From positions 46,036,001 through 46,100,000 of the forward strand of contig OY754466.1 of assembly GCA_963575645.1 (NCBI GenBank): 64,000 nt of DNA, given 5' to 3'. The notes beneath the pieces were generated by a model. That model searched no databases and was not told the DNA's origin. It was given only the letters and a program-made list of their open reading frames with translations. Origin of the DNA: Xanthostigma xanthostigma. Lineage: Eukaryota > Arthropoda > Insecta > Raphidioptera > Raphidiidae. Shown here piece by piece: positions 62,755 through 64,000 of the stretch; positions within the stretch are counted from its first letter, which is position 1, and each line of letters begins with the position of its first letter. The position numbers were made by a program, and so were the translations under genes.

Positions 62755-64000
62755 GATTCATCTTCATGTTTTCTGGTAATATATATACTAAGATACCTGT
62801 GCGTTAGATGCAGCTAATAGCGGCACGTTATATGCAATAAAGGCCTGTAGCAAAAATTTGTATTTTTTTATAGAATTAGTAAGTCCGAGATAACTGTCGA
62901 CTTTTGTCATTTTGCCTTATGGTTCACACATTTTCAACTATACTTTGAAGCATATTTCGAAATAGTGTGTAATTTGTAGACTCCGACCAAATATCGTTTT
63001 TTTTTTCAACCGGACAAGACATTCTAATAATTATGTGGTGTGCGGATGGTTATATAGAGTACTAGGCCTGAGTTAAAAATAAAATATATATTCACGCGAA
63101 CGAGCTGCAGTAAAAGCTACCTTAAAAATGTATTAACAATATAGCCGTTCATCAATTAACCAAACAACAATGAAAAACAAACATTTAAACCTTTATTTGT
63201 GCAACTTTATTCTCATGTTTGGTCGGTGCTGCCGTCTGACGGCCAAACGCATAACTATTAAGCTATGTGTATGCACGAAGTTCCGGTCGGACGCGGGTCG
63301 AAAAACAAATGAATCATACATCATATGACCTAAACATCCGTCCTCCATTAGTGAAATTATGCCAAATTTTTTCTCAACAATAAACAATCAACTAATTTGT
63401 TTGTCCTTGCGCCGTAGCTTTATTAATGATTTTGAACCCACAAATTTTGAAAATGCTTTAAAATTTATGTTCGTCGCTACAAATTATATTGTTTTTTTCG
63501 ATGCGGTTTATAAATCACGGATAAAAAAGCAAAAAACGAAAAATTGTCACATGACTGTGTGGGAAGAAACATAACTGTTTTCGTATTTTTTTTTTTTTTG
63601 TTAAAACTGACCGCGAACTGTAGGGTAACCGCAATGACGTCACTTAAGGAAAATGCGTACATAAATATTTTGTACTGCAGATGAATAATCATCAATTTAA
63701 TTTTTCAGAACGCTAAATTTCTAATCGTATAGAAAATTTGTTTTACAGACGTTTTTTTATTTTTTTTTAAAGGTACCTACAGTCAATTAACTTAAACCTA
63801 TTAATCTTTGCATACCTATAAGATACCTATTAATAAAACTAGTTTTTGAATTTTCACAAATCCTTCGCGCAAATAGTCTAACTAGATCAGCGTTGCCAGT
63901 TTTTTTTTGCCAAGTCGGGATTTTAGAACTCTTTGAGTGAAAACAGCGGGATTCTTTCGCCGAAAGCGGGACATAGTGAAAAAACGTATATAATCATAAG
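62755..64000. other. Intergenic; possible element start at the window edge
   Basis: No gene is recognised. From ~63891 the text CAGCGTTGCCAGTTTTTTTT and GCCAAGTCGGGAT resembles the end of a DNA transposon cut by the window boundary, but its mate is not in view. Confidence 0.4.

Overview
This is a window of animal nuclear DNA, most likely from an insect. It is AT-rich, with short coding exons joined by GT-AG introns and a very dense load of small DNA transposons. The conserved proteins are clearly metazoan, and the repeats (hAT, PIF/Harbinger, pogo-like, Jockey-type LINE, Penelope-like) are of kinds common in insects. I cannot fix the order from sequence alone. Intron coordinates below were worked out by hand from splice signals, reading-frame continuity and remembered family sequences. 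All six gene models close in frame.

Layout. 1-9.9 kb: no gene, only nested repeats. 10.0-19.9 kb (+): VPS16, 12 coding exons, 829 aa. 19.9-27.9 kb: intergenic, several inverted-repeat elements. 30.7-27.9 kb (-): a JAZF1-type zinc-finger gene, 5 coding exons, 379 aa. 31.1-35.6 kb (+): ATP synthase c subunit, with two alternative terminal exons. 35.6-37.6 kb: a Harbinger remnant invaded by a hammerhead-bearing palindrome. 37.6-39.8 kb (+): RpL15, 3 coding exons, 204 aa. 39.9-42.4 kb: a long inverted repeat. 42.5-55.7 kb (+): eIF4B, 12 coding exons, 670 aa, with an intronless antisense SPAG6/PF16 gene (51.9-53.5 kb, -) inside intron 9. 55.7-64.0 kb: 3' UTR and intergenic DNA with a triply nested hAT cluster.

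The genes are housekeeping functions and do not form one pathway: endolysosomal tethering (VPS16), a transcription cofactor (JAZF1), mitochondrial ATP synthesis (c subunit), translation (RpL15, eIF4B) and axonemal function (SPAG6). JAZF1 and the ATP synthase gene lie head to head and may share a promoter region.

The most unusual content is a set of short palindromic insertions. At least four (near 3.3, 9.8, 13.5 and 36.8 kb) carry a hammerhead-ribozyme-like core (CTGANGA, stem II, GAAA) and are flanked by 10-14 bp target duplications. This pattern resembles Penelope-like retroelements with reduced-stem-III hammerheads. Other notable points are the duplicated c-subunit terminal exons, a partial duplication of an eIF4B intron that preserves an empty MITE insertion site, and several elements nested three deep with intact target duplications.
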